DNA from: Lachnospiraceae bacterium
Lineage (GTDB): Bacteria; Bacillota; Clostridia; Lachnospirales; Lachnospiraceae
Assembly (NCBI GenBank): GCA_021770755.1
Contig: JAETQI010000026.1
Span: 1 to 60,048, forward strand
Length of the DNA: 60,048 nucleotides
Direction: 5' to 3'
Shown in pieces: positions 17,274-26,802 of this stretch. Position 1 is the stretch's first letter. Each line of letters opens with the position of its first letter. A model generated the notes under the pieces. The model was not told where the DNA came from. It made no database searches and saw only the letters and a program-made list of their open reading frames with translations. A program made the position numbers and the translations under genes.

Positions 17274-17394
17274 AGCTTTCACCTCTCTATAGATCAATCA
17301 ATATTTTTTCACATACTTGTCTGCATAAACAGCTTTTTTAGTATATCACAGCTATTCTCTCTGTGCAAGCACTTTTTACTAATTTCTTAAACGT

Positions 17395-18927
17395 CTATAT
17401 AAATTTCATCTTTTTCACGGTCTCCACAAATTCCGTATTATTTTTCGTGCGGTAGAACATATCCAGTATCTTGTCGACAGCCTCGTCGGACTTCAATCCA
17501 TTGAGTGCCTTGCGCATCACATTGATCGCCTCCAGCTCATCCGGCGTCAGCAGCAGATCCTCCCGTCTCGTACCGGATTTTGGTATGTCGATCGCCGGAA
17601 ATACCCGCTTCTCGGAGAGCTTCCTGTCGAGCACCATCTCCATGTTGCCGGTTCCCTTAAACTCCTCATACACCACGTCATCCATCTTGGAACCTGTCTC
17701 GACAAGCGCGGTCGCAAGGATCGTAAGGCTCCCGCCCTCGCGCATGTTTCTCGCAGCGCCAAAAAAGCGCTTCGGCATGTGCAGCGCCGCCGGATCAAGT
17801 CCGCCTGAGAGCGTGCGGCCGCTTGGCGGAACCGTGAGATTGTAGGCGCGCGTCAGTCTGGTGATGCTGTCAAGCAGGATACACACGTCTTTTCTGTGCT
17901 CCACAAGGCGCTTCGCGCGCTCGATCACCATCTCGGCAACCCGCTTGTGATGCTCCGGCAGCTCGTCAAATGTCGAGTAGATGACCTCGACATTGGGTCC
18001 CTGGATCGCCTCCCTGATATCAGTGACTTCCTCGGGGCGCTCATCGATCAGCAGGATGATCATGTGCATATCCGGTGCTGTCTTTAGGATCGACTTTGCC
18101 ACTTCTTTCAGCAGCGTGGTCTTGCCAGCCTTTGGCGGCGACACGATCATACCGCGCTGCCCCTTGCCGACAGGACTCATCAGATCCATGATGCGCATCG
18201 CCACGCTGGCCCCGGGCGTCTCCAGCCTGATGCGCTTGTCCGGGAAGATCGGCGTCATATCCTCAAAACTGCGCCTTCTCGTGGCAAACTCAGGCGGAAA
18301 ACCGTTGACCTTCTTGAGATATAATAACGCGCTGAACTTCTCGTTCATCGTCTTGACCCGCGTGTTTCCCTCAATAATATCACCCGTTTTCAAACCAAAA
18401 CGTCTGATCTGGCTCGGTGCCACATACACATCATTTTCACCCGGCAGGAAATTCTCACTCCTGATAAAACCAAATCCGTCCGGCATGACCTCAAGGATCC
18501 CCCTCGCAGTGATCCCACTGTCAAGCTCGGATGGAAAACGTTCGTCCGTCTGCCGGTTCTCCGCCCCCTCCGGCGCGCTCCGCTGTTCCCTCGCCGGGCG
18601 CTCCGCGCTGTTATTATTATTGTTATTGTTATTGTTATTATTGTCCGCACTCTCCGTGCCCTGTGCTCTCGGAGTCTTCTCCCTGCGCTCATACCGGTTC
18701 GTCCTGCCGCCGGCATTGCTGGCTTGCGTGGCAAATGACGGCTCCTTCATACCGCGGAGCACCGGCTTGGGTTCCACATCCCTGCCTGCCTCCTTATCCT
18801 TCTCATCCTCCGCCAGCATCAGTTCGATCAACTCTGCCTTCTTCAGTCCGCTAATGCGTTTCATACCGCGTGCTTTTGCAATTTCTTTTAATTCGGCGAG
18901 CGCCAGTGATTCGTACTTCTCCCTCAT
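17395..18927 (-). CDS. rho: Transcription termination factor Rho with an Asn-rich insert
   Basis: Hexameric RNA-dependent ATPase that ends transcription. The 510 residues comprise a Rho_N helical domain ([20 protein letters not shown], 8-40), a low-complexity linker, the RNA-binding cold-shock-like domain ([20 protein letters not shown]) and the ATPase (Walker [26 protein letters not shown], and the Q-loop/R-loop region [20 protein letters not shown]). The linker carries an uninterrupted run of eleven Asn at 96-106 followed by Arg/Glu-rich sequence. Similar disordered inserts are known in Clostridia and can promote condensate formation or RNA binding. A weakly placed AAGGAAAAA lies upstream of the ATG. 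Confidence 0.96.
   Translation of the reverse strand: MREKYESLALAELKEIAKARGMKRISGLKKAELIELMLAEDEKDKEAGRDVEPKPVLRGMKEPSFATQASNAGGRTNRYERREKTPRAQGTESADNNNNNNNNNNNSAERPAREQRSAPEGAENRQTDERFPSELDSGITARGILEVMPDGFGFIRSENFLPGENDVYVAPSQIRRFGLKTGDIIEGNTRVKTMNEKFSALLYLKKVNGFPPEFATRRRSFEDMTPIFPDKRIRLETPGASVAMRIMDLMSPVGKGQRGMIVSPPKAGKTTLLKEVAKSILKTAPDMHMIILLIDERPEEVTDIREAIQGPNVEVIYSTFDELPEHHKRVAEMVIERAKRLVEHRKDVCILLDSITRLTRAYNLTVPPSGRTLSGGLDPAALHMPKRFFGAARNMREGGSLTILATALVETGSKMDDVVYEEFKGTGNMEMVLDRKLSEKRVFPAIDIPKSGTRREDLLLTPDELEAINVMRKALNGLKSDEAVDKILDMFYRTKNNTEFVETVKKMKFI
18610..18642 (-). repeat. Trinucleotide (AAT/AAC) repeat encoding eleven asparagines in Rho
   Basis: Eleven consecutive AAT or AAC codons on the minus strand, in the order AAT AAT AAC AAT AAC AAT AAC AAT AAT AAT AAC. 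A tract of this kind can change length by slippage without breaking the frame. Confidence 0.85.
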
Positions 18928-19098
18928 AAATTGTACCAGATTTTTCCTTTCCTTTTTTATTGATTGTTGATCAATTCATATATAAATATGTAGTTTTAAT
19001 AAATTTGCACACTATGAAAGCGCAGGCTTCCACAGCGATATAAACATTTGATTTTATTTTTTATTGGAGAATATTTGGAATTGTTGTTAATCTAACTA

Positions 19099-19153
19099 AG
19101 GAACAGCCTCGAAATAACTCGTGCATCTGACAAGTTATTTTGCGACTATTCCT
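19099..19153. repeat. Imperfect 55-base palindrome upstream of rho
   Basis: AAATAACT and AGTTATTT are separated by 13 bases and extended outward by TCG/CGA and GGAACAG/CTATTCC with mismatches. It has no T-run and stands free in the intergenic region. Confidence 0.5.
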
Positions 19154-19250
19154 AACCAATATCGTTGCACAAAAATAAACAGACATTGTCCTAAGATTTT
19201 ACTGCAAATCTATTATAACTCATTTTTGAGAAAATAGGAAGAAGAATTTA

Positions 19251-19279
19251 TTGCGATTTACAAAGTTTTATTATACATT
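19251..19279 (+). promoter_or_regulatory. Candidate promoter for the malic enzyme operon
   Basis: TTGCGA, 17 bases, TACATT, in an AT-rich stretch about 110 bases before the start codon. Confidence 0.4.
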
Positions 19280-19390
19280 ATAAAATAAGGATCTGTAGAA
19301 GGATCATCGATGCCGTCTGAAAATCAATGTCAGAACGCGTCGTTATTTTCCTGCAGTCCCTGAATAGATTTAATGAAGGAGATTTTATAT

Positions 19391-20566
19391 ATGACAACTC
19401 AAATGACAATCCAGGAAAAGGCATTAGCGCTTCACAAAGAATGGAACGGAAAACTAGAGACAGTATCCAAGACCCCTGTCAGGTCAAGGGAAGCGCTGTC
19501 GCTCGCATACACCCCCGGCGTGGCGGAGCCGTGCAAGGTGATCGCAGCAGACAAAGAAGCCGCCTATCAGTACACCATGAAAGCAAACACTGTCGCGGTT
19601 GTTTCCGACGGCAGCGCCGTCCTTGGCCTTGGCAACATCGGACCGTACGCCGCGATGCCGGTCATGGAAGGAAAAGCCGTTCTCTTCAAGGAATTTGGCG
19701 GCGTGAACGCCGTTCCCATCTGTCTGGACACGCAGGACACCGAGGAGATCATCAAGGCTGTCACGTGGCTTGCGCCCGCATACGGCGGCATCAACCTGGA
19801 AGATATCAGTGCGCCGCGATGCTTTGAGATCGAAGAACGCCTAAAGGAGCTCCTCGACATTCCTGTCTTTCACGATGACCAGCACGGCACCGCGATCGTC
19901 GTCCTCGCCGGTATTATCAATGCCCTCAAAGTCGTCGGAAAACAGAAAGAAAACTGCAAAGTCGTCGTAAACGGCGCCGGAAGCGCCGGCGTTGCCATCA
20001 CGAAACTCCTGTTGACATACGGCTTCACAAATGTCATCCTGTGCGACAAGGTAGGCATCGTGTCGACCTCCACGGAAGGACTTAACTGGATGCAGGAAAA
20101 AATGGCAAAGATCACCAACCCGTACAATGAGACCGGATCGCTCTCCGATGCCCTGAAAGGCGCCGACATCTTTGTCGGTGTATCCGCACCCAATATCGTG
20201 ACGCCCGAGATGGTCCGGTCCATGGCTCCTGATTCCATCCTCTTTGCCATGGCAAATCCCACACCGGAGATCATGCCTGATGTGGCAAAAGCCGCCGGTG
20301 CGCGCGTTGTCGGCACCGGCAGGAGTGATTTTCCAAACCAGGTCAACAATGTCGTCGCATTTCCCGGCATCTTCAAAGGAGCGCTCGAGGGACGCGCCAC
20401 ACAGATCACAGAGGAGATGAAACTTGCCGCCGCCAACGCGATCGCGGGGCTTGTGCCCGACAGCGAACTGAGCGAGGACAACATCATGCCGGAAGCCTTT
20501 GATCCAAAGGTTGCAGAGCTTGTCGCCGAAGCGGTCAAGTCCCACATCGAACCCCGAAATAAGTGA
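19391..20566 (+). CDS. Malic enzyme (malate dehydrogenase, oxaloacetate-decarboxylating)
   Basis: Converts malate to pyruvate and CO2 while reducing NAD(P)+. The 391-residue product is the short bacterial form without a phosphotransacetylase domain. The signatures are SLAYTPGVAEPC near the N-terminus (malate site), VFHDDQHGTAIVVLAG (metal and substrate binding Asp residues), VNGAGSAGVAI (dinucleotide-binding loop) and FAMANPTPEI. AAGGAG lies nine bases before the ATG at 19391; a possible ATG six codons earlier overlaps that site. The stop codon overlaps the start of the next gene, so the two form an operon. Cofactor preference cannot be read from the sequence with certainty. Confidence 0.95.
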   Translation: MTTQMTIQEKALALHKEWNGKLETVSKTPVRSREALSLAYTPGVAEPCKVIAADKEAAYQYTMKANTVAVVSDGSAVLGLGNIGPYAAMPVMEGKAVLFKEFGGVNAVPICLDTQDTEEIIKAVTWLAPAYGGINLEDISAPRCFEIEERLKELLDIPVFHDDQHGTAIVVLAGIINALKVVGKQKENCKVVVNGAGSAGVAITKLLLTYGFTNVILCDKVGIVSTSTEGLNWMQEKMAKITNPYNETGSLSDALKGADIFVGVSAPNIVTPEMVRSMAPDSILFAMANPTPEIMPDVAKAAGARVVGTGRSDFPNQVNNVVAFPGIFKGALEGRATQITEEMKLAAANAIAGLVPDSELSEDNIMPEAFDPKVAELVAEAVKSHIEPRNK

Positions 20567-21507
20567 TGCGCTGGAATGACAAGCCCTATCACTCGCTTGA
20601 CTTCGAACTTAAGAAGCGCTTTGGCGAAAAAGTATACAAGATCGCCCTCGACGCCGGCATGACCTGTCCAAACCGCGACGGAACCTGCGGTGTCCGGGGC
20701 TGCATCTTCTGCAGCGCTGGCGGAAGCGGCGAGTTCGCAGCCAGAAGGACTCCGGGCGAAAATACGATCTCTGCACAGTTAGAGAGGGGAAAACAGTATT
20801 TTCACGCCAAAAATATCGGTCGTCATTTTATCGCATACTTCCAGGCATACACAAACACTTACGCCCCAGTCGAAACACTCGAATCACTCTACCGCGAGGC
20901 GCTGGACGAACCGGCTGTTGTCGGGATATCCATTGCCACCAGACCAGACTGTCTCGGCGGCGATGTGCTCGCGCTGCTCGACAGATTAAACAGGGAATAT
21001 CATGACAAATTCATCTGGATCGAGCTTGGTCTGCAGACTATTCACGAGGACACTGCCGTGCTCATACGGCGCGGTTATCCCCTCCCTGTATTCGATCAGG
21101 CTGTGATCCGGCTCCGCGCGATCTCCATCCCTATAATAACGCACGTTATAATCGGACTTCCCGGCGAGGACAAGTCCATGATGCTCAAAACCTGCCGTTA
21201 TCTTGCGGAAAATGGCATCAGCGGAATTAAATTGCAATTGTTACATATTCTCAAAAACACGGATTTAGTCGAATTATATACAAAGAAAACATTTGATATT
21301 CCCGACATGATGGCGTATATTGATATCATCATCTCCTGTCTCGAGGTACTGCCTCCCGACATGGTGATACACCGCCTGACTGGTGACGGTCCCAGAGACT
21401 TGCTGCTCGCACCTCTGTGGAGCCTTGACAAGAGACGTGTCCTCAATACGCTTCATCAGGAGATGCGCCGGCGCGGCACCTGGCAGTCCAGGGCTCTTTC
21501 CGGCTAA
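20566..21507 (+). CDS. YhcC-type (TIGR01212) radical SAM protein
   Basis: A 313-residue radical SAM enzyme of unknown substrate. The [4Fe-4S] cluster cysteines are in the family-specific spacing: Cys34 (MTCPNRDGT), then Cys46 and Cys49 (GCIFCSAGG), preceded by LKKRFGEKVYKIALDAG, as in TIGR01212. The following GIKLQLLHILKNTDL and HRLTGDGPRDLLLAP are also family hallmarks. The start ATG overlaps the malic enzyme stop by one base (TGATG), so translation is coupled. Family members are related to Elp3-like radical SAM proteins, but a tRNA role is not proven. Confidence 0.9.
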   Translation: MRWNDKPYHSLDFELKKRFGEKVYKIALDAGMTCPNRDGTCGVRGCIFCSAGGSGEFAARRTPGENTISAQLERGKQYFHAKNIGRHFIAYFQAYTNTYAPVETLESLYREALDEPAVVGISIATRPDCLGGDVLALLDRLNREYHDKFIWIELGLQTIHEDTAVLIRRGYPLPVFDQAVIRLRAISIPIITHVIIGLPGEDKSMMLKTCRYLAENGISGIKLQLLHILKNTDLVELYTKKTFDIPDMMAYIDIIISCLEVLPPDMVIHRLTGDGPRDLLLAPLWSLDKRRVLNTLHQEMRRRGTWQSRALSG

Positions 21508-21535
21508 ATCCAATAACAAAAGGAGAGCTACTTTT

Positions 21536-22051
21536 ATGACACAGGATCCATTGACACTATACAAACTGATCGTCCTATACATGCTGGATAAGGTTACTTT
21601 CAAACTATCCTACTCACAGATCAGCAGCTTCATCCTCGAAAAAGAGTACACCAATTTCATAACATTGCAGCAGGTGATCGCCGACCTGCAGGACACGGAG
21701 CTGATCAAGTCGGACACCTCCATGAACCGCACGCTCTTCTCCATCACGGAGGAGGGGCGCAATACACTGTCGTATTTTGGAAACCGCATCGGTGACGCCA
21801 TCATCGCGGACATTGATGCCTTCCTCACCGAAAAGCATCTGGAGATCAAAAACGATTCGGCGATCACCGCCAAGTACTACAAGGCAACTTCCGGAGAATT
21901 CGTGGCAGAGCTAAGTGCCTGCGAAAAATCCGCCGAACTTGTCAATATCCGGATCGCCGTTCCCGGAGAGGATATGGCAGAAGCCATCTGTGAGAACTGG
22001 TACAGCAAAAATGAGCAGATCTACAAATATCTGATGGAGGAGCTGTTTTAA
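21536..22051 (+). CDS. DUF4364 family protein (winged-helix-like)
   Basis: A 171-residue protein. The N-terminal 90 residues have a winged-helix pattern (DKVTFKLSYSQISSFILEKE, then QQVIADLQDTELIKSD and FSITEEGRNTLSYF), which suggests DNA binding. The C-terminal half is helical with unknown role. The family is found mainly in Clostridia and is uncharacterised. The start is the ATG at 21536, with AAAGGAGAGC upstream; the open frame runs back into yhcC without a ribosome site. It is third in the malic enzyme operon and ends in a four-base overlap with convergent rarA. Confidence 0.88.
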   Translation: MTQDPLTLYKLIVLYMLDKVTFKLSYSQISSFILEKEYTNFITLQQVIADLQDTELIKSDTSMNRTLFSITEEGRNTLSYFGNRIGDAIIADIDAFLTEKHLEIKNDSAITAKYYKATSGEFVAELSACEKSAELVNIRIAVPGEDMAEAICENWYSKNEQIYKYLMEELF

Positions 22052-23382
22052 GCGCCTCCATCTGCTTCCTCCCGGATCCTCTTCATATGTTCCCTGATCT
22101 TTGCCTCATACCCGTTCCATGACGGCTCATAAAATTTTTTCCCTGTAAGCTCATATGGGAGATACTGCTGCTCCACATAATGATTTTTATAGTCGTGCGC
22201 GTACTTGTATCCCGTCCCGTGTCCCAGCTTTGCCGCGCCTTTGTAATGCGCATCCTGCAAGTGCGCGGGGATCGGCAGATTCCCGCTTCTTCTGATCTCC
22301 TCACCCGCCGCGAATATCGCATTGCACGCCGCGTTGCTCTTTGGCGCACACGCGACATAAGAGGCGGCCTGTGAGAGAATGATCTGCGCCTCGGGCATGC
22401 CGATGCGCTCCACCGCGAGCGATGCGCTCACAGCCACATTTAACGCCATCGGATCCGCATTTCCGACATCCTCCGCGGCACAGATCATGATGCGCCTGGC
22501 AATGAACGCGACCTGTTCGCCCGCATAGAGCATTTTTGCCAGATAATAGACTGCCGCATCCGGATCCGATCCGCGCATGCTCTTGATAAATGCCGATATC
22601 GTGTCGTAGTGGTTGTCCCCAGTCTTGTCGTACAGTACGCGCCGTTTCTGGATACACTCCTGCGCCACCTCGACTGTGATATGGATCTTTCCGTCCGCAC
22701 TCCGGTCCGTCGTCATGATGCCCAGCTCTATGGCGTTCAGGGCATGCCGCGCATCACCGCCCGACAGATCCGCCAGAAATTCCAGCGCCTCCTCGTCGAT
22801 CTCGGCGTCATAGCTGCCCATCCCTTTCTCCGCGTCATACACGGCACGCATTAACAGCGCCTTGATGTCGTCCTTCTCCAGAGGCTTGAGCTCAAAGATC
22901 ACAGAGCGCGAGATCAGCGCCCCGTTCACCTCGAAGTACGGGTTCTCCGTCGTCGCGCCGATCAGTATGATCGTGCCGTCCTCCACAAAGGGAAGCAGAT
23001 AGTCCTGCTGGCTCTTATTAAAGCGGTGGATCTCATCGATGAACAGGATCGTGCGCTTCGCATACATAGCAAGTGTTTCTTTTGCCTTTCCGATGACCTC
23101 CTCCATGTCCTTCTTGCCGGCGACCGTCGCATTGATCTGTGTAAACTCGGCACTCGTCGTGTTTGCGATCACCTTCGCCAGCGTCGTCTTGCCGGTTCCC
23201 GGCGGTCCATAAAAAATAACAGAGCTTATCTTATCTGCCTTGATCGCCCTGTACAAAAGCTTGTCCTTTCCGATGATATGGGACTGCCCCACGACCTCCT
23301 CCAGGGTCGTGGGACGGAGTCTCGCCGCCAGCGGGGACTCCTTCTCCTGTGTCGCCGCTCTCATATACTCAAATAAATCCAT
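22048..23382 (-). CDS. rarA: Replication-associated recombination protein A (RarA/MgsA)
   Basis: An AAA+ ATPase related to clamp loaders that acts at stalled replication forks and binds SSB. The product has 444 residues. Walker A is FYGPPGTGKTTLAKVIA (59-66), Walker B is ILFIDEIHRFNKSQQD, and the sensor region is LIGATTENPYFEVNGALISR. The C-terminal part (KSMRGSDPDAAVYYLAKM, YEPSWNGYEAKIREHMKRI) is typical of the family's tetramerisation domain. GGAGATTGTCAG precedes the ATG. Its last four bases overlap the convergent DUF4364 gene. Confidence 0.95.
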   Translation of the reverse strand: MDLFEYMRAATQEKESPLAARLRPTTLEEVVGQSHIIGKDKLLYRAIKADKISSVIFYGPPGTGKTTLAKVIANTTSAEFTQINATVAGKKDMEEVIGKAKETLAMYAKRTILFIDEIHRFNKSQQDYLLPFVEDGTIILIGATTENPYFEVNGALISRSVIFELKPLEKDDIKALLMRAVYDAEKGMGSYDAEIDEEALEFLADLSGGDARHALNAIELGIMTTDRSADGKIHITVEVAQECIQKRRVLYDKTGDNHYDTISAFIKSMRGSDPDAAVYYLAKMLYAGEQVAFIARRIMICAAEDVGNADPMALNVAVSASLAVERIGMPEAQIILSQAASYVACAPKSNAACNAIFAAGEEIRRSGNLPIPAHLQDAHYKGAAKLGHGTGYKYAHDYKNHYVEQQYLPYELTGKKFYEPSWNGYEAKIREHMKRIREEADGGA

Positions 23383-23410
23383 CTGACAATCTCCACTATT
23401 CTATCCATTC

Positions 23411-23461
23411 AATAACCAGTGTGATGATCCTGATTCCCGGACGATCATCACACCGGGTTAT
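23411..23461 (-). terminator. Long hairpin after the acyl-CoA ligase gene
   Basis: GTGTGATGATC pairs with GATCATCACAC, extended by ATAACC/GGTTAT, between the ligase stop and rarA. There is no clear T-run, so it may be a weak terminator or an mRNA 3'-end stabiliser. Confidence 0.5.
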
Positions 23462-23468
23462 GTATCTC

Positions 23469-25103
23469 TCATGATTTATTCTGCGCCGCCACAAGGCTCT
23501 CGCCGCCGTACATCTTCCGGAGCTTCGGCTTCTCGATCTTGCCTGTCGGATTCCTCGGGATATCCGCGAAGATCACCTTGCGTGGTCTCTTGTATTTCGG
23601 AAGCTTCATGCAATAGGCATTGATCTCATCTTCCGTGGCGCACATTCCCTCTTTGATCTCAATAATAGCAGCCGTTATCTCTCCGAGACGCTTGTCCGGG
23701 ATTCCGATCACGGCAACGTCCTTCACCTTGTCATTCGTGCGCAGGAAATCCTCGATCTGGACAGGATAGATATTCTCACCGCCGCTGATGACGACATCCT
23801 TTTTGCGGTCCACCAAGAAGATAAAGCCGTCCTCGTCCTCCTGTGCCATATCTCCTGTAAACAGCCATCCATCGCGGAGCACTTCTTTTGTAGCCTGTTC
23901 ATCATTGTAGTAACAGGTCATCACACCAGGTCCCTTGACAGCCAGCTCCCCGACCTCGCCGCGCGTCACCTGTTCCCCCTTCTCATCGACGATCTTTACC
24001 TGCCAGCCATAGCCTGCTTTCCCGATCGCGCCCACCTTGTGGATATTCTCGACCCCGAGGTGCACGCAGCCCGGTCCGATCGACTCGCTAAGACCATAAT
24101 TTGTGTCATACTGATGGGCTGGAAATACCTTTTTCCAGCGCTGGATCAGGCTCTGCGGAACGGGCTGCGCGCCAATGTGCATCAGCCGCCACTGGGAGAG
24201 CTCATAATCCTCGAGATGGACATCGCCCCTGTCGACCGCATCGAGTATATCCTGCGCCCAGGGCACCAGAAGCCACACGATCGTGCACTTTTCTTTTGAA
24301 ACGGCATCGAGGATAAACTCCGGCTTTGTCCCTTTTAACAACACGGCTCTGCTGCCCTCGAGAAAACTTCCGAACCAGTGCATCTTCGCGCCGGTGTGAT
24401 AGAGCGGCGGAATACACAGGAACACGTCCTGCTTCGTCTGTCCGTGGTGGTTCTGCTCCACCTTGCACGAGTGCATCAGACTCTCATGATTATGTAAGAT
24501 CGCCTTGGGAAACCCTGTCGTGCCCGACGAGAAATAGATCGCGGCATCATCCATATCGGTCAGCGCGATCATCGGCGTCTGGCTGGAACAGTTCGCCGTG
24601 AGGCTGTTGTAGTCCTCCGCAAAGCTCGGGCAGTTGTCCCCTGCAAAAAATAACAGTCGGTTTTTACTGATATTCTCCGCGATCTCCTCCACGCGCCCGA
24701 TGAATTCCGGTCCAAAGACAAGCACATCGACCTCCGCCAGATTCAGGCAGTACTCGATCTCGTCCGGCGCATAGCGAAAGTTGAGCGGCACTGCCAGTGC
24801 ACCTGTTTTTAATATTCCGAAATAGATCGGGAGCCACTCGAGACAGTTCATCAGCAGGATCGCCACCTTGTCCCCCTTCTTGACGCCTCTCTGGATCAGC
24901 AGGTTGGCGAAACGGTTCGCCTTCTCATTAAAGACGCTCCATGTGATCTCCCGGCGGTAGTGTGTCACCGGATTGGGCTCCATCAGCTCGTATTCCTTCC
25001 ACGTCACGCGGCGCGTCTCCTTGATCTCCGGATTGATCTCCACGAGACAGATATCGTTTCCATATAATTTGCAGTTTCTCTCTAAAATGTCTGTGATTGG
25101 CAT
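23469..25103 (-). CDS. AMP-forming acyl-CoA ligase (ANL superfamily)
   Basis: Activates a carboxylic acid to its acyl-CoA through an acyl-AMP. The 544-residue product has the core motif IYFSSGTTGFPKAILHN, the adenylate-binding YGLSESIG, the hinge motif WLFTGDMAQEDEDGFIFLVDRKKDVVI (quoted here in two parts: WLFTGDMAQEDEDG and FIFLVDRKKD) and the catalytic lysine region RNPTGKIEK. The substrate class cannot be settled; fatty and aryl acids are both possible. The start is the ATG at 25103, with AAAAGGAGTAACC upstream, and the frame extends 24 codons further without support. Its position about 3 kb from iorAB is notable because aryl-acid CoA ligases often accompany indolepyruvate oxidoreductase. 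Confidence 0.9.
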   Translation of the reverse strand: MPITDILERNCKLYGNDICLVEINPEIKETRRVTWKEYELMEPNPVTHYRREITWSVFNEKANRFANLLIQRGVKKGDKVAILLMNCLEWLPIYFGILKTGALAVPLNFRYAPDEIEYCLNLAEVDVLVFGPEFIGRVEEIAENISKNRLLFFAGDNCPSFAEDYNSLTANCSSQTPMIALTDMDDAAIYFSSGTTGFPKAILHNHESLMHSCKVEQNHHGQTKQDVFLCIPPLYHTGAKMHWFGSFLEGSRAVLLKGTKPEFILDAVSKEKCTIVWLLVPWAQDILDAVDRGDVHLEDYELSQWRLMHIGAQPVPQSLIQRWKKVFPAHQYDTNYGLSESIGPGCVHLGVENIHKVGAIGKAGYGWQVKIVDEKGEQVTRGEVGELAVKGPGVMTCYYNDEQATKEVLRDGWLFTGDMAQEDEDGFIFLVDRKKDVVISGGENIYPVQIEDFLRTNDKVKDVAVIGIPDKRLGEITAAIIEIKEGMCATEDEINAYCMKLPKYKRPRKVIFADIPRNPTGKIEKPKLRKMYGGESLVAAQNKS

Positions 25104-25183
25104 TGCGGTTACTCCTTTTAATAATTCTTTGCCTGCCGCGCAGATCCCTTCCCTCGTTATCTCTGCATGGCGCATTTATAGAT

Positions 25184-25212
25184 ATTATGCCACTTTAAAG
25201 CATCAAAGTAAA
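25184..25212 (-). promoter_or_regulatory. Candidate promoter of the acyl-CoA ligase gene
   Basis: On the minus strand TTTACT, 17 bases, CATAAT, about 80 bases before the ATG. Confidence 0.45.
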
Positions 25213-25227
25213 CCCGTTTTTCATTTT

Positions 25228-26802
25228 TTACCTGCTTATTTTTTCGATCACACAGCTATGCGGTTTATCCGGTTCGTCCTTATCATAATTGATCCCGACA
25301 AGCAGGATCTCACCCGAATAATTTTCAAGCGCCTGTGTGTAGTGCCTGTTTTTTATCTGCTGTATCGCTGCTGTAACCGTCCTGTCATATTTTAACTCCA
25401 CGACCAGCGCAGGCTTGTTCGTGTGCGGAAGCGGCAGAAACAGAACATCCGCGAAACCTTTCCCTGTAGGAAATTCCCTGATGAGCCTGTAATCCTTTCT
25501 CGCACTATAGTACGCAAGCCCGATCGCACACCCCAATGAATTCTCGTCATTGTAAGTCAACACAGACGCAACCTCTGTATGCGCGTTGTCCAGCATCGCC
25601 GCCACACTGTCCGCATCACCGCGCAGAGTATCCTCGAGAAGTTTTTCCGATGCCTTCAGGACACGCATTACCTCTGTCCATCCGCCGACACGCATCGCAT
25701 TTTCAAATTCCCTGACGATCTCCTTGTTTGGAATAAATGCTTCTTCTGTCTGTGAATCGTATCCCAGATATCCCAGATGGATCAAGAGCGTCAGCACATC
25801 GTCCTTCACCATAAAATTACGCATGTCATTTTGATAAGTCAGCGTATTTACCCTGATGCTCTCTCCGCCAAGCATCTTCACTATGTCAGAACGAAGCTCA
25901 TCAAAATCCATATCTATATAGATCTTCAACGCATCATACGTTTCCGTGGAGGTCCAATAGCTTGAAAAATCCCGACAGCTCATCGCCGCCACGACAGACC
26001 GCGGATTGTATATGTGCCGGAACTTCTTAAACCGATACCCATCATACCAGCTACTGGTCTCCTCAAAATCCATCTGATACTGTTCACACAATATCCTTAC
26101 CTCAGTCTCTGTAAACCCCGTATACTCCTCAAACGCAAACTGATTGATCATCGAATATTCCCAGAACATATTCAACGCAGAATGTTGTCCATACTTTTTG
26201 ACTGGGAGAATTCCTGTCATGTACACAAGCGCAACATAGGGCTGGTCCTTTAACAACTTGCGCAGGAAATCGAGGTACTGCTTCTGCATTTCCTCCGACT
26301 CCTGCCGCTCCCGCATCACACAATCCCACTCGTCGATCAGAAAAATGAACTCCTTCTCCGTTCTTGCGTAAATTCTCTTGAGGGCATCCGCCAGACCAAC
26401 ATCTGTTTGTTTAATGAATCCCCCGTATTCCTCCCGCAGCTCTTCGAGCACCTCCTGTTCCAGATAATGTGTCACCGCCTGGTTTTCCACACCGATCAAA
26501 AACTGCTGCATGTTGACATAGATCACATCATAACGGTTGATGTGTTTCTGAAAGCATTCATCACGCTCGATCACCCGCCCACGAAATAAATCCGCCGAGT
26601 CACAGCCACGGCTGTAGTACGCGGCTAGCATCTTCAGCGCCATAGACTTCCCAAAACGTCTCGGCCTGCTGACACAGATATATTTCTGTTCCGTATTGAC
26701 AGCCTTATTCGTAAGCGCGATCAGTCCTGTCTTGTCCACGTATATTTCAGAGCTGACTGATTCACGGAATCCTTTATTTCCCGGATTCAAATAAATTCCC
26801 AT
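25228..26802 (-). CDS. AAA-ATPase-like protein with C-terminal PD-(D/E)XK nuclease domain
   Basis: A 524-residue member of the abundant AAA-ATPase-like/DUF1703 family of Clostridia and Bacteroidetes. It opens with MGIYLNPGNKGFRE and YVDKTGLI. Walker A is CVSRPRRFGKSMALKML, and an acidic Walker B-like FLIDEWDCVMRE follows. The C-terminal nuclease core has ADVLFLPLPHTNKPALVVEL (Asp and Glu) followed by LKYD, as expected for PD-(D/E)XK. The biological role is unknown, and the family often occurs in several copies per genome. GGAGGATTGT precedes the chosen ATG at 26802; the open frame runs 31 codons further upstream without a site. A deleted relative lies at 34767-35010. Confidence 0.88.
   Translation of the reverse strand: MGIYLNPGNKGFRESVSSEIYVDKTGLIALTNKAVNTEQKYICVSRPRRFGKSMALKMLAAYYSRGCDSADLFRGRVIERDECFQKHINRYDVIYVNMQQFLIGVENQAVTHYLEQEVLEELREEYGGFIKQTDVGLADALKRIYARTEKEFIFLIDEWDCVMRERQESEEMQKQYLDFLRKLLKDQPYVALVYMTGILPVKKYGQHSALNMFWEYSMINQFAFEEYTGFTETEVRILCEQYQMDFEETSSWYDGYRFKKFRHIYNPRSVVAAMSCRDFSSYWTSTETYDALKIYIDMDFDELRSDIVKMLGGESIRVNTLTYQNDMRNFMVKDDVLTLLIHLGYLGYDSQTEEAFIPNKEIVREFENAMRVGGWTEVMRVLKASEKLLEDTLRGDADSVAAMLDNAHTEVASVLTYNDENSLGCAIGLAYYSARKDYRLIREFPTGKGFADVLFLPLPHTNKPALVVELKYDRTVTAAIQQIKNRHYTQALENYSGEILLVGINYDKDEPDKPHSCVIEKISR

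Larger units (their letters stand above)
18928..19390. other. 463-base divergent intergenic region between rho and the malic enzyme gene
   Basis: AT-rich DNA that carries an imperfect palindrome at 19099-19153 (inner stem AAATAACT/AGTTATTT, outer GGAA/TTCC) and a probable promoter for the malic enzyme at 19251-19279. I see no coding frame. The long untranslated stretch upstream of rho is compatible with rho autoregulation, but no specific signal was recognised. Confidence 0.5.

Noticed and set aside
17981-18970. 329-codon plus-strand frame opposite rho
   Set aside because: The Leu-rich run is the complement of the Asn codons and the rest is Ser-rich shadow; rho on the other strand is certain.
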